DNA of 64,000 nt from Thalassobacillus devorans (lineage in GTDB: Bacteria > Bacillota > Bacilli > Bacillales > Halobacillaceae): assembly GCF_011761345.1 (NCBI RefSeq), contig NZ_JAASRY010000001.1, positions 186,001-250,000 of the forward strand, in the 5' to 3' direction. Position numbers and translations under genes: made by a program. This document shows positions 16,922 to 25,786 of the stretch, piece by piece (the stretch's first letter is position 1; each line of letters starts with the position of its first letter). The notes below the pieces were generated by a model. That model did not search any database and was not told the origin of the DNA. It saw only the letters and a program-made list of their open reading frames with translations.

Positions 16922-18172
16922 ATGTCTGATACCAGGACGGCGTTGATCGTCGGCGGGGGGATTGGCGGGCTTGTTACTGCCCTTAAACTTCACCGCGTTG
17001 GCGTGTCGGTGCGTATATTTGAAAGTGTGGAAACAATTAAGGCACTAGGCGTTGGGATTAATCTTTTACCTCATGCGGTGAAAGTTCTGACAGAACTGGG
17101 CCTGGATGATGAACTGAAAAAGGAAGGGCTGCCGACAGCGGAGCTGATGTATGTCAACAAATTCGGCCAGAAGATTTGGCAGGAAGATCGGGGCCTGAAT
17201 GCCGGCTACAACTGGCCGCAATACTCCATCCATCGGGGGCGTCTGCAGATGCTATTATTGAATGCAGTCAAACAACGATTGGGCGAGGATGCTGTACATA
17301 CGGGCCATCATCTGACGTCATTTCAAATGTTTGGGGACAAGGTAACCGCCCATTTTGATAATAAAAAAACGGGGGAACATGCCGGTACTTACAGCGCTGA
17401 TACAATGATTGCAGCGGATGGCATCCATTCTGCCGTGCGTAAATTCTATTATCCTAATGAAGGCGAGCCGAAATTCAGCGGCAGGATTTTATGGCGTGGC
17501 ATTACAGAATCTAATCCTTTTTTAACAGGCAAGTCGATGATCATGGCAGGGTATCAGGATCAGAAGTTTGTTGCTTATCCTGTTTGTCCTAAGGCTGAGG
17601 AAAAAGGACGCTCCCTTGTCAATTGGATTGCTGAACTTACGGTTGGGGATGAACTGTTATCACGGACCGACTGGAACCGGAAAATAGATAAGGAAAAATT
17701 CGCGCCTCATTTTGCCGGATGGGATTTTGGGTGGCTGAATGTACCGAAGCTGATAGAAGAAACGGATGCGGTTTATGAATTTCCAATGGTTGACCGTGAC
17801 CCAGTGCCTCGCTGGACATTCGGGCGTGTGACGCTTTTAGGAGATGCTGCCCATCCGATGTACCCGATTGGATCAAATGGGGCTTCGCAAGCGATTCTTG
17901 ATGCCGATGCATTAGCAACGTCTATAGCGGAACAGCCGAATACCGAAGCTGCTTTGCGTGCTTATGAACAGGAAAGATTGGATCCTACTTCGAATATTGT
18001 CCGGACCAATCGGCAAAACGGGCCGGAAGTGGTCATGCAGATCGTCGAAGAACGTGCGCCTCAGGGTTTTAATCAATTAGAAGATGTGATCACTTATGAA
18101 GAGCTAGCTGGAATTGCTAATAAATATAAGAAACTTGCCGGCTTCGACCGGGAGACATTGAATAGTAAATAG
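16922..18172 (+). CDS. FAD-dependent monooxygenase, PhzS-like
   Basis: A class A flavoprotein hydroxylase of 416 residues. FAD dinucleotide site GGGIGGL at 11-17; YSIHRGRLQMLLLNAVKQRL (about 103) and TMIAADGIHSAVRK (about 160, DG motif binding NAD(P)H and FAD); VTLLGDAAHPMYPIGSNGAS (about 300, GD motif binding the FAD ribityl). The sequence pattern is close to PhzS and related aromatic-ring hydroxylases. AAGGAGG precedes ATG 16922. Downstream are a Dabb protein (10 bp) and an aromatic-acid permease, which together suggest degradation of, or defence against, an aromatic acid. Substrate unknown. Confidence 0.8.
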   Translation: MSDTRTALIVGGGIGGLVTALKLHRVGVSVRIFESVETIKALGVGINLLPHAVKVLTELGLDDELKKEGLPTAELMYVNKFGQKIWQEDRGLNAGYNWPQYSIHRGRLQMLLLNAVKQRLGEDAVHTGHHLTSFQMFGDKVTAHFDNKKTGEHAGTYSADTMIAADGIHSAVRKFYYPNEGEPKFSGRILWRGITESNPFLTGKSMIMAGYQDQKFVAYPVCPKAEEKGRSLVNWIAELTVGDELLSRTDWNRKIDKEKFAPHFAGWDFGWLNVPKLIEETDAVYEFPMVDRDPVPRWTFGRVTLLGDAAHPMYPIGSNGASQAILDADALATSIAEQPNTEAALRAYEQERLDPTSNIVRTNRQNGPEVVMQIVEERAPQGFNQLEDVITYEELAGIANKYKKLAGFDRETLNSK

Positions 18173-18182
18173 GAGTGCAGCT

Positions 18183-18476
18183 ATGATAGAACACATTGTA
18201 TTAGTGAAGTTTTCTCAGGAAACCACAAATGGACAAAAGCAAGAGCTGATCCGCCGGACGTTGGAACTTAAGAACATCATACCCGGGATTGTTGATATTC
18301 AGCAGGGAATCAATTTTTCAGATCGAAGTCAGGGATATGAAGTCGGACTGACGGTACGGTTTAAGGACCGGGAGTCTTTGGAAAACTATGGTCCACATCC
18401 CGCGCATCAGGAAATTGTCACTTATTTGAAGCAAATTGGTATGGAGGACAGTATCATCGTCGATTTTGAAATTTAG
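18183..18476 (+). CDS. Dabb (stress-responsive A/B barrel) protein
   Basis: A 97-residue single-domain ferredoxin-like barrel. IEHIVLVKF at the N-terminus and YGPHPAHQEIVTYLKQ near 75-90, with the HPAHQ motif, are diagnostic. Members act as small dimeric enzymes or ring-cleavage/cyclase partners in aromatic and polyketide pathways. It follows the monooxygenase by 10 bp with AGGAG before the ATG, so the two likely act in one pathway. Confidence 0.8.
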   Translation: MIEHIVLVKFSQETTNGQKQELIRRTLELKNIIPGIVDIQQGINFSDRSQGYEVGLTVRFKDRESLENYGPHPAHQEIVTYLKQIGMEDSIIVDFEI

Positions 18477-18501
18477 GCTTATTTTTTTATTCAACTACTT
18501 T

Positions 18502-18559
18502 AATGCTTAAACGCGTTTTAGCTTTTAAGTATTAATTTGCACATTGCAGGGGGGATTTG
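18502..18559 (+). promoter_or_regulatory. Imperfect palindrome before the permease gene
   Basis: AATGCTTAAA pairs with TTTAAGTATT around a 12-base centre containing AAACGCGTTTT. It could be an operator or a weak processing hairpin between the Dabb gene and the permease. AGGGGGGA at about 18547-18554 is the ribosome site. Confidence 0.35.
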
Positions 18560-19915
18560 ATGAAAGCTTTACATGCAGGGCAGATCATTGATAACAGCCG
18601 CTTCCGTTCGTTTCATTCTTCTATTATTTTCTGGTGTTTCTTTATCATTTTGATGGATGGTTATGATGTAGTCATTTATGGCTCCGTTGTCCCTTCTTTA
18701 ATGGAAGAGTGGAATATATCTTCCGTGACAGCGGGGGCGATAGGGAGTTATACCGCTGCCGGGACGGCTGTCGGTGCTGTCCTGTTCGGGTTATTGGCAG
18801 ATAAACTTGGCCGAAAGAACGTGATCATTCTATGTACCGTGCTTTTCAGTTTATTTACCGCGATAGCTGCATTTGCGACAGGGCCTGTAATGTTCACGGT
18901 ATTCCGGGTGATTGCGGGACTTGGGCTTGGCGGTGTGATGCCGAACGTGATTGCATTATCAACGGAATATGCTCCGAAAAAAATCAGGGCTGCGATGGTA
19001 TCTTTCATTTTTTGCGGGTACTCCATCGGGGCTATTGCGGCCGCCATGTTCAGTAAATCTATTTTGCCTTCCCTGGGCTGGCAGCCGGTTTTCTGGATTG
19101 CCGGGCTGCCGTTGTTGCTCATTCCTTTTATTGCAAAAAGCCTTCCCGAATCCGCAGGCTTTCTATTAGCCAAGGGAAAGGAAGAAGAGTTGAAGAAAGT
19201 TTTGCAAAAAATAGAGCCGGGGGCACAGCTGGATGGCAGTACTACCTTTGTTAAACCGGAACCTGCCAAGAAAGGATTGCCGCTGGTGAAGCTGTTTGAA
19301 AAGAAACGTGCCATCAGCACGATTATGTTCTGGATCTCCTGCTTCTCCTGTTTTGTTCTGATTTATGCCATGAATACCTGGCTTCCGAAGCTGATGATTG
19401 AGGCGGGATACAGCTTAAGTTCGAGTCTGGTGTTTGTTGCCATGATGAATGTCGGCGCCATTGTCGGGACCATTATATTTGGACGACTGGCAGATAAGTG
19501 GGGCTTTAAAAAAGTAATGGTGCCGCTTTATATTATCGGAGCGATTGCCCTTTCCAGTATTGGGCTGACGCAGAACATTCTACTGGCTTATCTGTTGATC
19601 GGAATGATCGGTGCTGCATCTGTCGGTGTGCAGAATATCAGCAACGCCTTCGTCTCGCAATACTATCCGCCATCCATGCGTTCCACCGGGATAGGTGCCG
19701 CCATGGCATTCGGACGAATCGGCGGTATCTTCGCACCAACATTCGTCGGTATTTTATTGACAATGAACCTGTCCTCACAAATGAATTTTACAGTAATCGC
19801 CATGGCTGCCGTGCTTGGAGGGATTGCGATTCTGTTTGTTCAGGAAAAGCATGCGCATTATAGCGGAGAAAACGAAGAAGCGGATGTGGATGCTGTAAGG
19901 GAAAAGGTTGTATAG
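18560..19915 (+). CDS. MFS transporter, aromatic acid:H+ symporter (AAHS) type
   Basis: A 12-helix permease of 451 residues. The AAHS signature DGYDVVIYGSVVPSLMEEW lies in helix 1 (about 31-49), GLLADKLGRKN is the loop 2-3 motif, and GRLADKWGFKK the loop 8-9 repeat. Known members import benzoate, hydroxybenzoates or related acids. ATG 18560 follows a TTG codon and an AGGGGGGA site. It is the last gene of the aromatic operon and ends at a bidirectional terminator. Confidence 0.85.
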   Translation: MKALHAGQIIDNSRFRSFHSSIIFWCFFIILMDGYDVVIYGSVVPSLMEEWNISSVTAGAIGSYTAAGTAVGAVLFGLLADKLGRKNVIILCTVLFSLFTAIAAFATGPVMFTVFRVIAGLGLGGVMPNVIALSTEYAPKKIRAAMVSFIFCGYSIGAIAAAMFSKSILPSLGWQPVFWIAGLPLLLIPFIAKSLPESAGFLLAKGKEEELKKVLQKIEPGAQLDGSTTFVKPEPAKKGLPLVKLFEKKRAISTIMFWISCFSCFVLIYAMNTWLPKLMIEAGYSLSSSLVFVAMMNVGAIVGTIIFGRLADKWGFKKVMVPLYIIGAIALSSIGLTQNILLAYLLIGMIGAASVGVQNISNAFVSQYYPPSMRSTGIGAAMAFGRIGGIFAPTFVGILLTMNLSSQMNFTVIAMAAVLGGIAILFVQEKHAHYSGENEEADVDAVREKVV

Positions 19916-19930
19916 TTTCAAACTTAAGTG

Positions 19931-19967
19931 AAAAAGCTGGGCTGTTGCCGCCCAGCTTTTTTATTTT
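19931..19967. terminator. Bidirectional terminator between permease and TetR genes
   Basis: AAAGCTGGGC and GCCCAGCTTTTTT form a 10-bp stem with a seven-base loop, A-rich on the left and T-rich on the right, serving the convergent genes. Confidence 0.85.
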
Positions 19968-19980
19968 GGCCATGTCGATA

Positions 19981-20547
19981 TCAATCTAGATAAGAAAATC
20001 CATAGTTAATGAATTTATTGATCATCACGGCCATCTCTTTCGGAGGTTTATTCATATCGTTTGCAATCCAGTCCTTCATAACATGGATGGCGCCGCTGAT
20101 AACGAAAGTGCTTAAATACTTCAACTCATCTTCATCCAACTGATTGTCGTTCATCCAATTGTTCATCATAAACCCTCTGGTCAAATCCATCATCCTTTTT
20201 TCAAAGGTAGGGGCGGCGTCTTGTTTCAGCAAGGTCTGGAACATGAATTTATTTTCAATCACGTATTGCAAAATTTTCTCGGTCATCTGGATCGATTCTT
20301 CTTCGACGGGATAGTTGTAGCTGTGCAGGTACTCGTTCATATCCGCTGTAATTTCTTCCTCAATTTTACTCAATAAGTCGTAGTGATCGGTGTAATGGGT
20401 GTAGAAGGTTGACCGGTTGATATCGGCGAGTTCGCATATTTCTTTTACCGTGATGTCTGAAATCGGCTTCGTTGCCAGCAGTTTGATCAGGCTGTCCTTC
20501 AGTACTTTTCGCGTATATTTCTTACGACGGTCCAGTTTTTCACGCAC
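19981..20547 (-). CDS. TetR-family regulator
   Basis: A 188-residue repressor. The N-terminal HTH (about 10-55) includes TVKEICELADINRSTFYTHYTDHYDLL in two parts: TVKEICELADINR and STFYTHYTDHYDLL, the usual recognition helix. The C-terminal ligand domain is of the TetR_C type found beside MMPL/YhgE exporters. GTG at 20547 with AAAAGGAGG upstream. It is divergent from the MMPL exporter, and AATCCAAC repeats and palindromes in the shared region are probable operators, so it likely represses the exporter and itself. Confidence 0.85.
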   Translation of the reverse strand: MREKLDRRKKYTRKVLKDSLIKLLATKPISDITVKEICELADINRSTFYTHYTDHYDLLSKIEEEITADMNEYLHSYNYPVEEESIQMTEKILQYVIENKFMFQTLLKQDAAPTFEKRMMDLTRGFMMNNWMNDNQLDEDELKYLSTFVISGAIHVMKDWIANDMNKPPKEMAVMINKFINYGFSYLD

Positions 20548-20580
20548 AGGACACGCCTCCTTTTGTTAAATTTTTGTTAC

Positions 20581-20651
20581 AATCCAACATAATCCAACGA
20601 TGTGTTGGGGAACTGACAGAATTTATAAAACTGTTTGTTGTAAATCCAACA
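20581..20651. promoter_or_regulatory. Candidate TetR operators in the divergent region
   Basis: CCAAC-N5-GTTGG at 20594-20608 and TGTTG-N6-CAACA at 20636-20651 are palindromes built on the half site AATCCAAC, which also occurs at 20581-20588. The second palindrome overlaps the exporter promoter. Confidence 0.55.
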
Positions 20652-20666
20652 CGGTGTCAATACAAT
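20638..20666 (+). promoter_or_regulatory. Sigma-A promoter of the MMPL exporter operon
   Basis: TTGTAA (20638-20643), exact 17-bp spacer, TACAAT (20661-20666). The -35 lies inside the second CCAAC-type palindrome, which explains repression by the divergent TetR protein. Confidence 0.65.
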
Positions 20667-20709
20667 ATTAGAATGTGTAAAAGTGTTTTGCAAGAGAGGA
20701 TGAAGCCTT

Positions 20710-22761
20710 ATCGACTGGACATCACGAATCATTAAACATAAAAAAAGTATTGTCATTATATTTACGCTAATTACATTGCTTAGTGCGGTAGCGCAGTTCG
20801 CCGTGTCGGTCAATTACAGCATGGCAGATTATCTGCCCGATGATTCCCCGTCGATGCAGGCGGTGGATTTGATGGAAGAGGAGTTTGACGAGCCGATTGC
20901 CAACGCCCGGGTAATGGTGAAGGATGTATCGGTAACGGAGGCTCTTGAGTATAAGAAAGAATTAGAAGCGATCGATGGGGTCAGTGGAGTGACGTGGCTC
21001 GATGATGTGGTTGATGTGAAAGAGCCGCTGGAGATAGCCGACGAAGATACCGTGGAACCTTACTACCAGGATCAGTATGCGTTAATTTCACTGAACATCC
21101 GTGAAGGTGTCGAGGTTGAAGTGACCAATAAGATTTATGATTTGGTCGGGGAGGATAATGCCATCGCCGGCGAAGCTGTAACGACGGCAACCTCCCAGCA
21201 AATGGCTGGCAGTGAATCCATGAATGCAGCAGCCTTACTGGTTCCAATTATCATTATAATTTTGGTTTTATCTACGAATTCCTGGATGGAACCGGTGTTC
21301 TTTTTGATTGCGATCGGAGTTTCCATCGTGATCAATTTAGGGACGAATATTTTTATTGGAGAAATATCATTCATTACTCAGTCGGTGGCGCCGATTCTGC
21401 AACTGGCGGTGTCGCTGGATTATGCGATATTCCTGCTTCATAGTTTTTCCGATTACCGCAAGGATGTGGAAGATCCGGCGAAAGCAATGCGGCTTGCGAT
21501 GAAGCGGTCATTCCTGGCGATTGTTGCCAGTGCGTCGACGACATTCTTCGGATTTATGGCGCTCACGTTTATGGAGTTCGGTATAGGAGCGGATCTGGGA
21601 CTCAATCTTGTAAAAGGGATTCTGCTCAGCTTCATCAGTGTCATGGTGTTTTTACCGGCATTGACGTTAATGTTTTATCGCTGGATTGACCGTACTAAGC
21701 ACCGTCAGCTTGTCCCGGATTTCAAGAATGTCGGTAAATTTGTCTTGAAGCTACGGATTCCAAGTTTACTATTGATACTCGTCCTGATTGTTCCTGCATT
21801 TTTAGCGCAAAGTAATACGACTTTCCTGTATGGCACAGGAGAACATCCTGACAACACACGTGCCGGGCAGGATGAAGCAATGATCGAGGATACGTTTGGC
21901 AAAAGCATCCCAATGGTGCTGCTTGTCCCTGAAGGAGACAGGGGGAAAGAGGAAGAGCTCGTTGCAGAGCTGGAGGACCTTCCGAATGTTTCCAGTATCA
22001 TGTCCTATGTGAAAATGGTGAGTACGGCGATTCCACCGGACTATCTGGAAGAGTCAATGACAGAACAGTTTTATTCGGATGACTATGCACGAATAACCCT
22101 TTATACAGAAACAGATGCCGAAGGGGAAGCGGCATTTTCATTGATCGATCAGGTCAAGGAGACGGCTGATAGCTATTACGATGAAACTCACCTCCTTGGG
22201 GAAAGTGTCACGTTGTATGATATGAAAAATACCGTGCAGCAGGATAACAAGCTGGTCAATTTGCTTACCGTCGTTACTATTGCAATTGTGCTTTTGATCA
22301 CATTCCGGTCGATATCAATTCCAGTTGTGCTGCTGTTGACGATTCAGACATCGGTTTGGATCAACCTGGCGGTGCCGTATTTCACCGATACGCCGCTTGT
22401 CTATGTTGGTTACCTGTTAATCAGTACGATTCAGCTGGCTGCGACAGTCGATTATGGAATTTTATTCACAGAAAATTACTATACATTGCGAAAAGAATTG
22501 AAAGCCATGCAGGCGATTAAGAAGACGATTGACGAGAAAATTTTTGCCATTTTTATATCGGCATCGATCTTATCCAGTGTCGGCTTTATCTTAGGAGCCA
22601 CATCCACCAATCCAATCGTATCGGCAATTGGACTTTTGCTCGGGCGTGGAGCGCTGCTGGCATTCCTCATGGTTGTGTTTGTCCTGCCTGCGTTACTGGT
22701 CGTGTTTGACAAAGTGATTGAAAAAACAACGTGGAAAGCAAACTTTTATAAGGAGAAATGA
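20710..22761 (+). CDS. MMPL/RND-family exporter
   Basis: A large membrane protein of the YdfJ/MMPL type with two halves, each a first helix, an extracellular loop and a helix bundle. Conserved pieces are SVNYSMADYLPDDSPS (start of loop 1), LAVSLDYAIFLLHSFSDYR with the charged helix-4 Asp, and AATVDYGILFTENYYTLRK in the second half. It exports lipid-like or hydrophobic substrates. The start is unusual: the frame is open from 20704 but has no ATG, GTG or TTG until TTG at 20776, which would cut off half of helix 1 and has no ribosome site. AGAGAGG at 20694-20700 points to a start near 20710 (ATC codon). The coordinate given is that inferred start. Its stop overlaps the next gene's region and they form one operon. 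Confidence 0.8.
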   Translation: MDWTSRIIKHKKSIVIIFTLITLLSAVAQFAVSVNYSMADYLPDDSPSMQAVDLMEEEFDEPIANARVMVKDVSVTEALEYKKELEAIDGVSGVTWLDDVVDVKEPLEIADEDTVEPYYQDQYALISLNIREGVEVEVTNKIYDLVGEDNAIAGEAVTTATSQQMAGSESMNAAALLVPIIIIILVLSTNSWMEPVFFLIAIGVSIVINLGTNIFIGEISFITQSVAPILQLAVSLDYAIFLLHSFSDYRKDVEDPAKAMRLAMKRSFLAIVASASTTFFGFMALTFMEFGIGADLGLNLVKGILLSFISVMVFLPALTLMFYRWIDRTKHRQLVPDFKNVGKFVLKLRIPSLLLILVLIVPAFLAQSNTTFLYGTGEHPDNTRAGQDEAMIEDTFGKSIPMVLLVPEGDRGKEEELVAELEDLPNVSSIMSYVKMVSTAIPPDYLEESMTEQFYSDDYARITLYTETDAEGEAAFSLIDQVKETADSYYDETHLLGESVTLYDMKNTVQQDNKLVNLLTVVTIAIVLLITFRSISIPVVLLLTIQTSVWINLAVPYFTDTPLVYVGYLLISTIQLAATVDYGILFTENYYTLRKELKAMQAIKKTIDEKIFAIFISASILSSVGFILGATSTNPIVSAIGLLLGRGALLAFLMVVFVLPALLVVFDKVIEKTTWKANFYKEK

Positions 22762-22763
22762 AA

Positions 22764-24584
22764 ATGAGACTGAAACGTATAACGGCGATATTCATGTCAA
22801 CGATGCTGGTTTTGCCAACATTTCTCGTATCAGCGGAAGCAGACGACGGTTCAGCTTTCGAGGAAAAGGCTCCCCAGGGGAAAGGGGCCTACTCCGGAAA
22901 AAGTGAGGTCGTCTATGCTACCCTTAGCGGTTCCGGCGACCCGAAAGATATGTACGTCGTCAATAATTTTACGGTTGAAGAACCAGGTGAAATGACCGAT
23001 CACGGGCCATATACCAGTGTCGAGAACCTGACCGACATGACGGACATGGAGAAAAAAGACAATCGTGTCACGTTTACCGCTAAAGAAGATGAATTTTACT
23101 ATCAAGGAAACCTGGACGGCAAACCGCTGCCATGGAATATCGATGTCACTTATAAATTAGATGGAAAAGAAATCGCACCCAATGAACTGTTAGGAAAGGA
23201 CGGAGATTTGGAGATTGAAATAAACACATCAAAGAATGACAAGGGCGACGAAAGTTTTTTCAATAATTATCTCCTGCAAATCAGCCTGACTTTTGATTCT
23301 GCTAACTATAAAAATATCGAAGCGGAAGATGCAACTGTCGCTAATGCCGGGAAAAACCGGCAAGTGACGTTTACGGCAATGCCGGAAAAAGAAGAGAGCT
23401 TTAAGGTAAACGCGCTGGTGTCCGATCTCGAAATGGAACCGATTGAAATTGCGGCAACACCATCAGCGATGCCAATCGAAGAGCCGGATACAGAAGAAAT
23501 GAAGAGCGAGATGCAATCCCTGTCTGATGCGACCGCGGAAGTGAACCGCGGTGTTGGCGAACTGAAAAATGGAATTGCTGAGCTGAACGATGGGGTCGCA
23601 CAGCTGTATGATGGTTCGGCCCAATATAAAAACGGTATGAACGAACTGAATAACAGCTCGGCAGAACTGGTCGATGGCTCCGCGTCTATTAAAGCTGCCT
23701 TGCAGCAAATGAGCGAATCCGTCAACGGAGGCTCCGGTGACATGGATATGAGTCAATTCCAGCAGCTCGAAGAAGGACTGCGCCAGATTGCCGGCGGCTT
23801 GAATGAAGCTGAAGCCGGGCTGACGGCATTGAAGGATAATTACAGCCAGGCTTACCAGGCATTGGATCAGACGGTTGCCGGCATCCCAGAGCAAAATGTT
23901 TCTAAAGAGGAAATTCAGGCGTTGTATGAAAGTGACGCAGATCAGGAAACTGTCGACAAGCTGGTCGCCAACTATGAAGCGGCACAAACGACGAAGCAGA
24001 CCTATGCAGGTGTAAAAGAAGCATTTGCCGCGGTGGACCCGACACTCAGCCAAGTGGCAGGATCTCTCACGGAAATGAGCGGCAGCATCAGTACGATGGC
24101 TGACGAGGTCAGTAGCAGTATGGAAAATATGGATATCAATGAATCTATGAATCAATTACAGCAACGCCTGGAAGAACTGTCCGCTAATTATAATAGTTTT
24201 CACACCGGCTTGACAGACTACACAGGCGGTGTCCAGCAGCTGGCGGGCTCCTATGAAGAGGTTCATGGAGGTATTGCCGGGCTGACTGGTGGAACGGATG
24301 AGCTGGAAAACGGTGCGGTTAAACTGCATAATGGAACAGCAAAGATCGCGGAATCAACGAGCAGCCTGCCGGACGAACTGCAGCAGGAAATCGATGAAAT
24401 GATCAATCAGTACGATAAGTCCGATTTTGACCCTGAATCTTTTGTTTCCTCCAAGAATGAAAAAGTAGACAATGTCCAATTCGTAATCAAAACGGAAAGC
24501 ATCAAGAAGCCTGACGAAGAAAAAGAGGAGCCAGAAATAGAAGAAGAAAAGAATTTCTGGGACCGCCTGATGGATTTATTCTAA
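22764..24584 (+). CDS. Secreted YhgE/Pip-like protein with X-X-D/N-G heptad repeats
   Basis: A 606-residue exported protein. An N-terminal signal (LKRITAIFMSTMLVLPTFLVSA) is followed by a beta-rich region (about 25-235). Residues 240-330 contain the repeats typical of YhgE-like proteins (GELKNGIAELNDGVAQLYDG, AQYKNGMNELNN), which form a long helical stalk. A second helical part spans 330-560, ending with a Glu-rich tail and the amphipathic FWDRLMDLF. ATG at 22764 has AAGGAG eight bases before it. Such proteins are paired with MMPL/ABC exporters and act outside the membrane, in the same operon and TetR control. Confidence 0.8.
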   Translation: MRLKRITAIFMSTMLVLPTFLVSAEADDGSAFEEKAPQGKGAYSGKSEVVYATLSGSGDPKDMYVVNNFTVEEPGEMTDHGPYTSVENLTDMTDMEKKDNRVTFTAKEDEFYYQGNLDGKPLPWNIDVTYKLDGKEIAPNELLGKDGDLEIEINTSKNDKGDESFFNNYLLQISLTFDSANYKNIEAEDATVANAGKNRQVTFTAMPEKEESFKVNALVSDLEMEPIEIAATPSAMPIEEPDTEEMKSEMQSLSDATAEVNRGVGELKNGIAELNDGVAQLYDGSAQYKNGMNELNNSSAELVDGSASIKAALQQMSESVNGGSGDMDMSQFQQLEEGLRQIAGGLNEAEAGLTALKDNYSQAYQALDQTVAGIPEQNVSKEEIQALYESDADQETVDKLVANYEAAQTTKQTYAGVKEAFAAVDPTLSQVAGSLTEMSGSISTMADEVSSSMENMDINESMNQLQQRLEELSANYNSFHTGLTDYTGGVQQLAGSYEEVHGGIAGLTGGTDELENGAVKLHNGTAKIAESTSSLPDELQQEIDEMINQYDKSDFDPESFVSSKNEKVDNVQFVIKTESIKKPDEEKEEPEIEEEKNFWDRLMDLF

Positions 24585-24593
24585 GAGGTGGAA

Positions 24594-24630
24594 AGCAGCC
24601 TTCTCCCGAAAGAGGGGGCTGTTTTTTTTG
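24594..24630 (+). terminator. Rho-independent terminator
   Basis: CAGCCTTCTC (24597-24606) pairs with GAGGGGGCTG (24612-24621) with two G-U pairs, followed by eight T. Confidence 0.85.
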
Positions 24631-24643
24631 CTTGTGGGCTGCG

Positions 24644-24809
24644 TTGTCTCTTATATGAGAATTTTGTCTCGTAAATGGTTTCGTTTGTCTAATTTAATTT
24701 CGATTTTGTCTAATAAAACTTTGAAATTGTCTAATATGTGGTTCGATTTGGCTCATATACCGGGGATCCTGTCTAATATATCACCAGATTGTCTCGAAAA
24801 AGGATCATT
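24644..24809 (+). repeat. Array of eight 20-21 bp TTGTCTAATA units
   Basis: Hexamers TTGTCT (or TTGGCT, CTGTCT) start at 24644, 24664, 24685, 24706, 24727, 24748, 24769 and 24789, a spacing of 20 or 21 bp. AATA commonly follows. The 21-bp period puts all copies on one face of the helix (two turns). The array starts directly after a terminator. A second set of three units occurs at 39258. The 73-residue frame across it with LSN heptads is a by-product of the 21-bp period. Confidence 0.75.
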
Positions 24810-24911
24810 TTCCGGCTGTTTGGCTAGGGTCTGGTCTGGGATGGGATGAAACTTCGGCCTAAGTTATACGTACATATAGTTACAAAGGTAACGAGAGGGA
24901 AAGGGGATTGG

Positions 24912-25301
24912 ATGCGTCAATTATTGCTTGTTTCATTATCTGTTCTCGTGCTGTCGGCATGCGGGTTGGGCGAACAGTATGTGTACGGGGGAGAAAGTGA
25001 CCACTGGGAAGCCAGCTTTACAGCATCTAAAGATGGAGCGGCAGTCACACGCGAGTTTGTGCTCACGTATAAGGGTGAGCTGGATGAACTGGCTGATATC
25101 GATCAGCTGCGCTATTCCTATGATGCAGGAAGATTTGGCAGCGAAACGGGAAGAGACTTTGGTGGTGATCCGCCATCAGAGAAACAGTTTACCTCCAGAG
25201 ATTCAGGGAACGGGAAGCTGCTGATGAGCGGTGATGAAGTTATTGAGGTCAACATAAAATGGGGAGATCAGGAAGAGACAATGGAACTTCGAAGTGAATA
25301 A
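24912..25301 (+). CDS. Small lipoprotein, unknown
   Basis: A 129-residue secreted lipoprotein. The signal RQLLLVSLSVLVLSAC ends in the lipobox LSAC (Cys 17). The mature part (SDHWEASFTASKDGAAV, GELDELADIDQLRYSY, EVNIKWGDQEETMELRSE) looks like a single beta sandwich seen in many Bacillus orphan lipoproteins. AAAGGGGATTGG precedes ATG 24912; the longer frame from 24846 lacks a ribosome site. It ends at a long hairpin. No function recognised. Confidence 0.7.
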   Translation: MRQLLLVSLSVLVLSACGLGEQYVYGGESDHWEASFTASKDGAAVTREFVLTYKGELDELADIDQLRYSYDAGRFGSETGRDFGGDPPSEKQFTSRDSGNGKLLMSGDEVIEVNIKWGDQEETMELRSE

Positions 25302-25317
25302 AGAGTTACCATAATTT

Positions 25318-25357
25318 GGAGGACCTGGGGTGTTTTCGTGCACACCCCAGGTCCTCC
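25318..25357. terminator. Perfect 15-bp hairpin
   Basis: GGAGGACCTGGGGTG and CACCCCAGGTCCTCC (25343-25357) are exact complements around a 10-base loop. The downstream T-tract is missing, so it may act by stability alone. Confidence 0.6.
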
Positions 25358-25480
25358 AGTTTATGGAATAAGGATAAAACTTTTTTATTGAATTTATAGC
25401 ACTTTTATCATAATTTTTTCTATACGTGTTGTTTGTTTTAGCGTGTCGGTTATTGTAGATGAAAAAGGAGGGACCGATGC

Positions 25481-25780
25481 GTGCAATTAGAAAAAATTCG
25501 TTCAAAGCAATTGCCGAAACGCCCGGTTGTCTACATGCCAGTCCGGTTATGTGAAGAGCTCGAGATTTGTGTCGGGGAAAAGGTAGATATTACTTATGAT
25601 AATCAGCAGATATACATTGAAAAAGCATGTCCAGGAACAACACATAATAAACGCTATGTCACAGACACGAATTCCATTAACATACCGAAAGAAATTGTAA
25701 GAGAATTAGGGATTGAACCCTACCAGCCTTACAGTCTTTTTATAGATAAACAAAATAATAGATTTATCATATCATTGTAG
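25481..25780 (+). CDS. Two-domain AbrB/SpoVT-like transition-regulator protein
   Basis: A 99-residue protein made of two swapped-hairpin (AbrB/MazE-like) units in tandem. Unit 1 (about 6-46) is RPVVYMPVRLCEELEICVGE followed by KVDITYDNQQIYIEKA; unit 2 (about 55-97) is SINIPKEIVRELGIEPYQPY followed by SLFIDKQNNRFIISL. Classic AbrB proteins have one unit and dimerise; this chain carries both halves. A paralogue is at 52435 (about 60 percent identity by eye). GTG 25481 has GGAGGG eight bases upstream. Stand-alone gene with its own terminator, far from a toxin gene. DNA binding is inferred. Confidence 0.65.
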   Translation: MQLEKIRSKQLPKRPVVYMPVRLCEELEICVGEKVDITYDNQQIYIEKACPGTTHNKRYVTDTNSINIPKEIVRELGIEPYQPYSLFIDKQNNRFIISL

Positions 25781-25786
25781 CAATAC

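Noticed and set aside
23463-24155. Antisense frame opposite the YhgE-like gene
   Set aside because: Shadow of the repeat-rich sense frame; no ribosome site or family.
24628-24849. 73-residue frame with LSN heptads
   Set aside because: It is produced by the 21-bp period of the TTGTCTAATA array, starts in a terminator T-run and has no ribosome site; the same repeats at 39258 break the frame.
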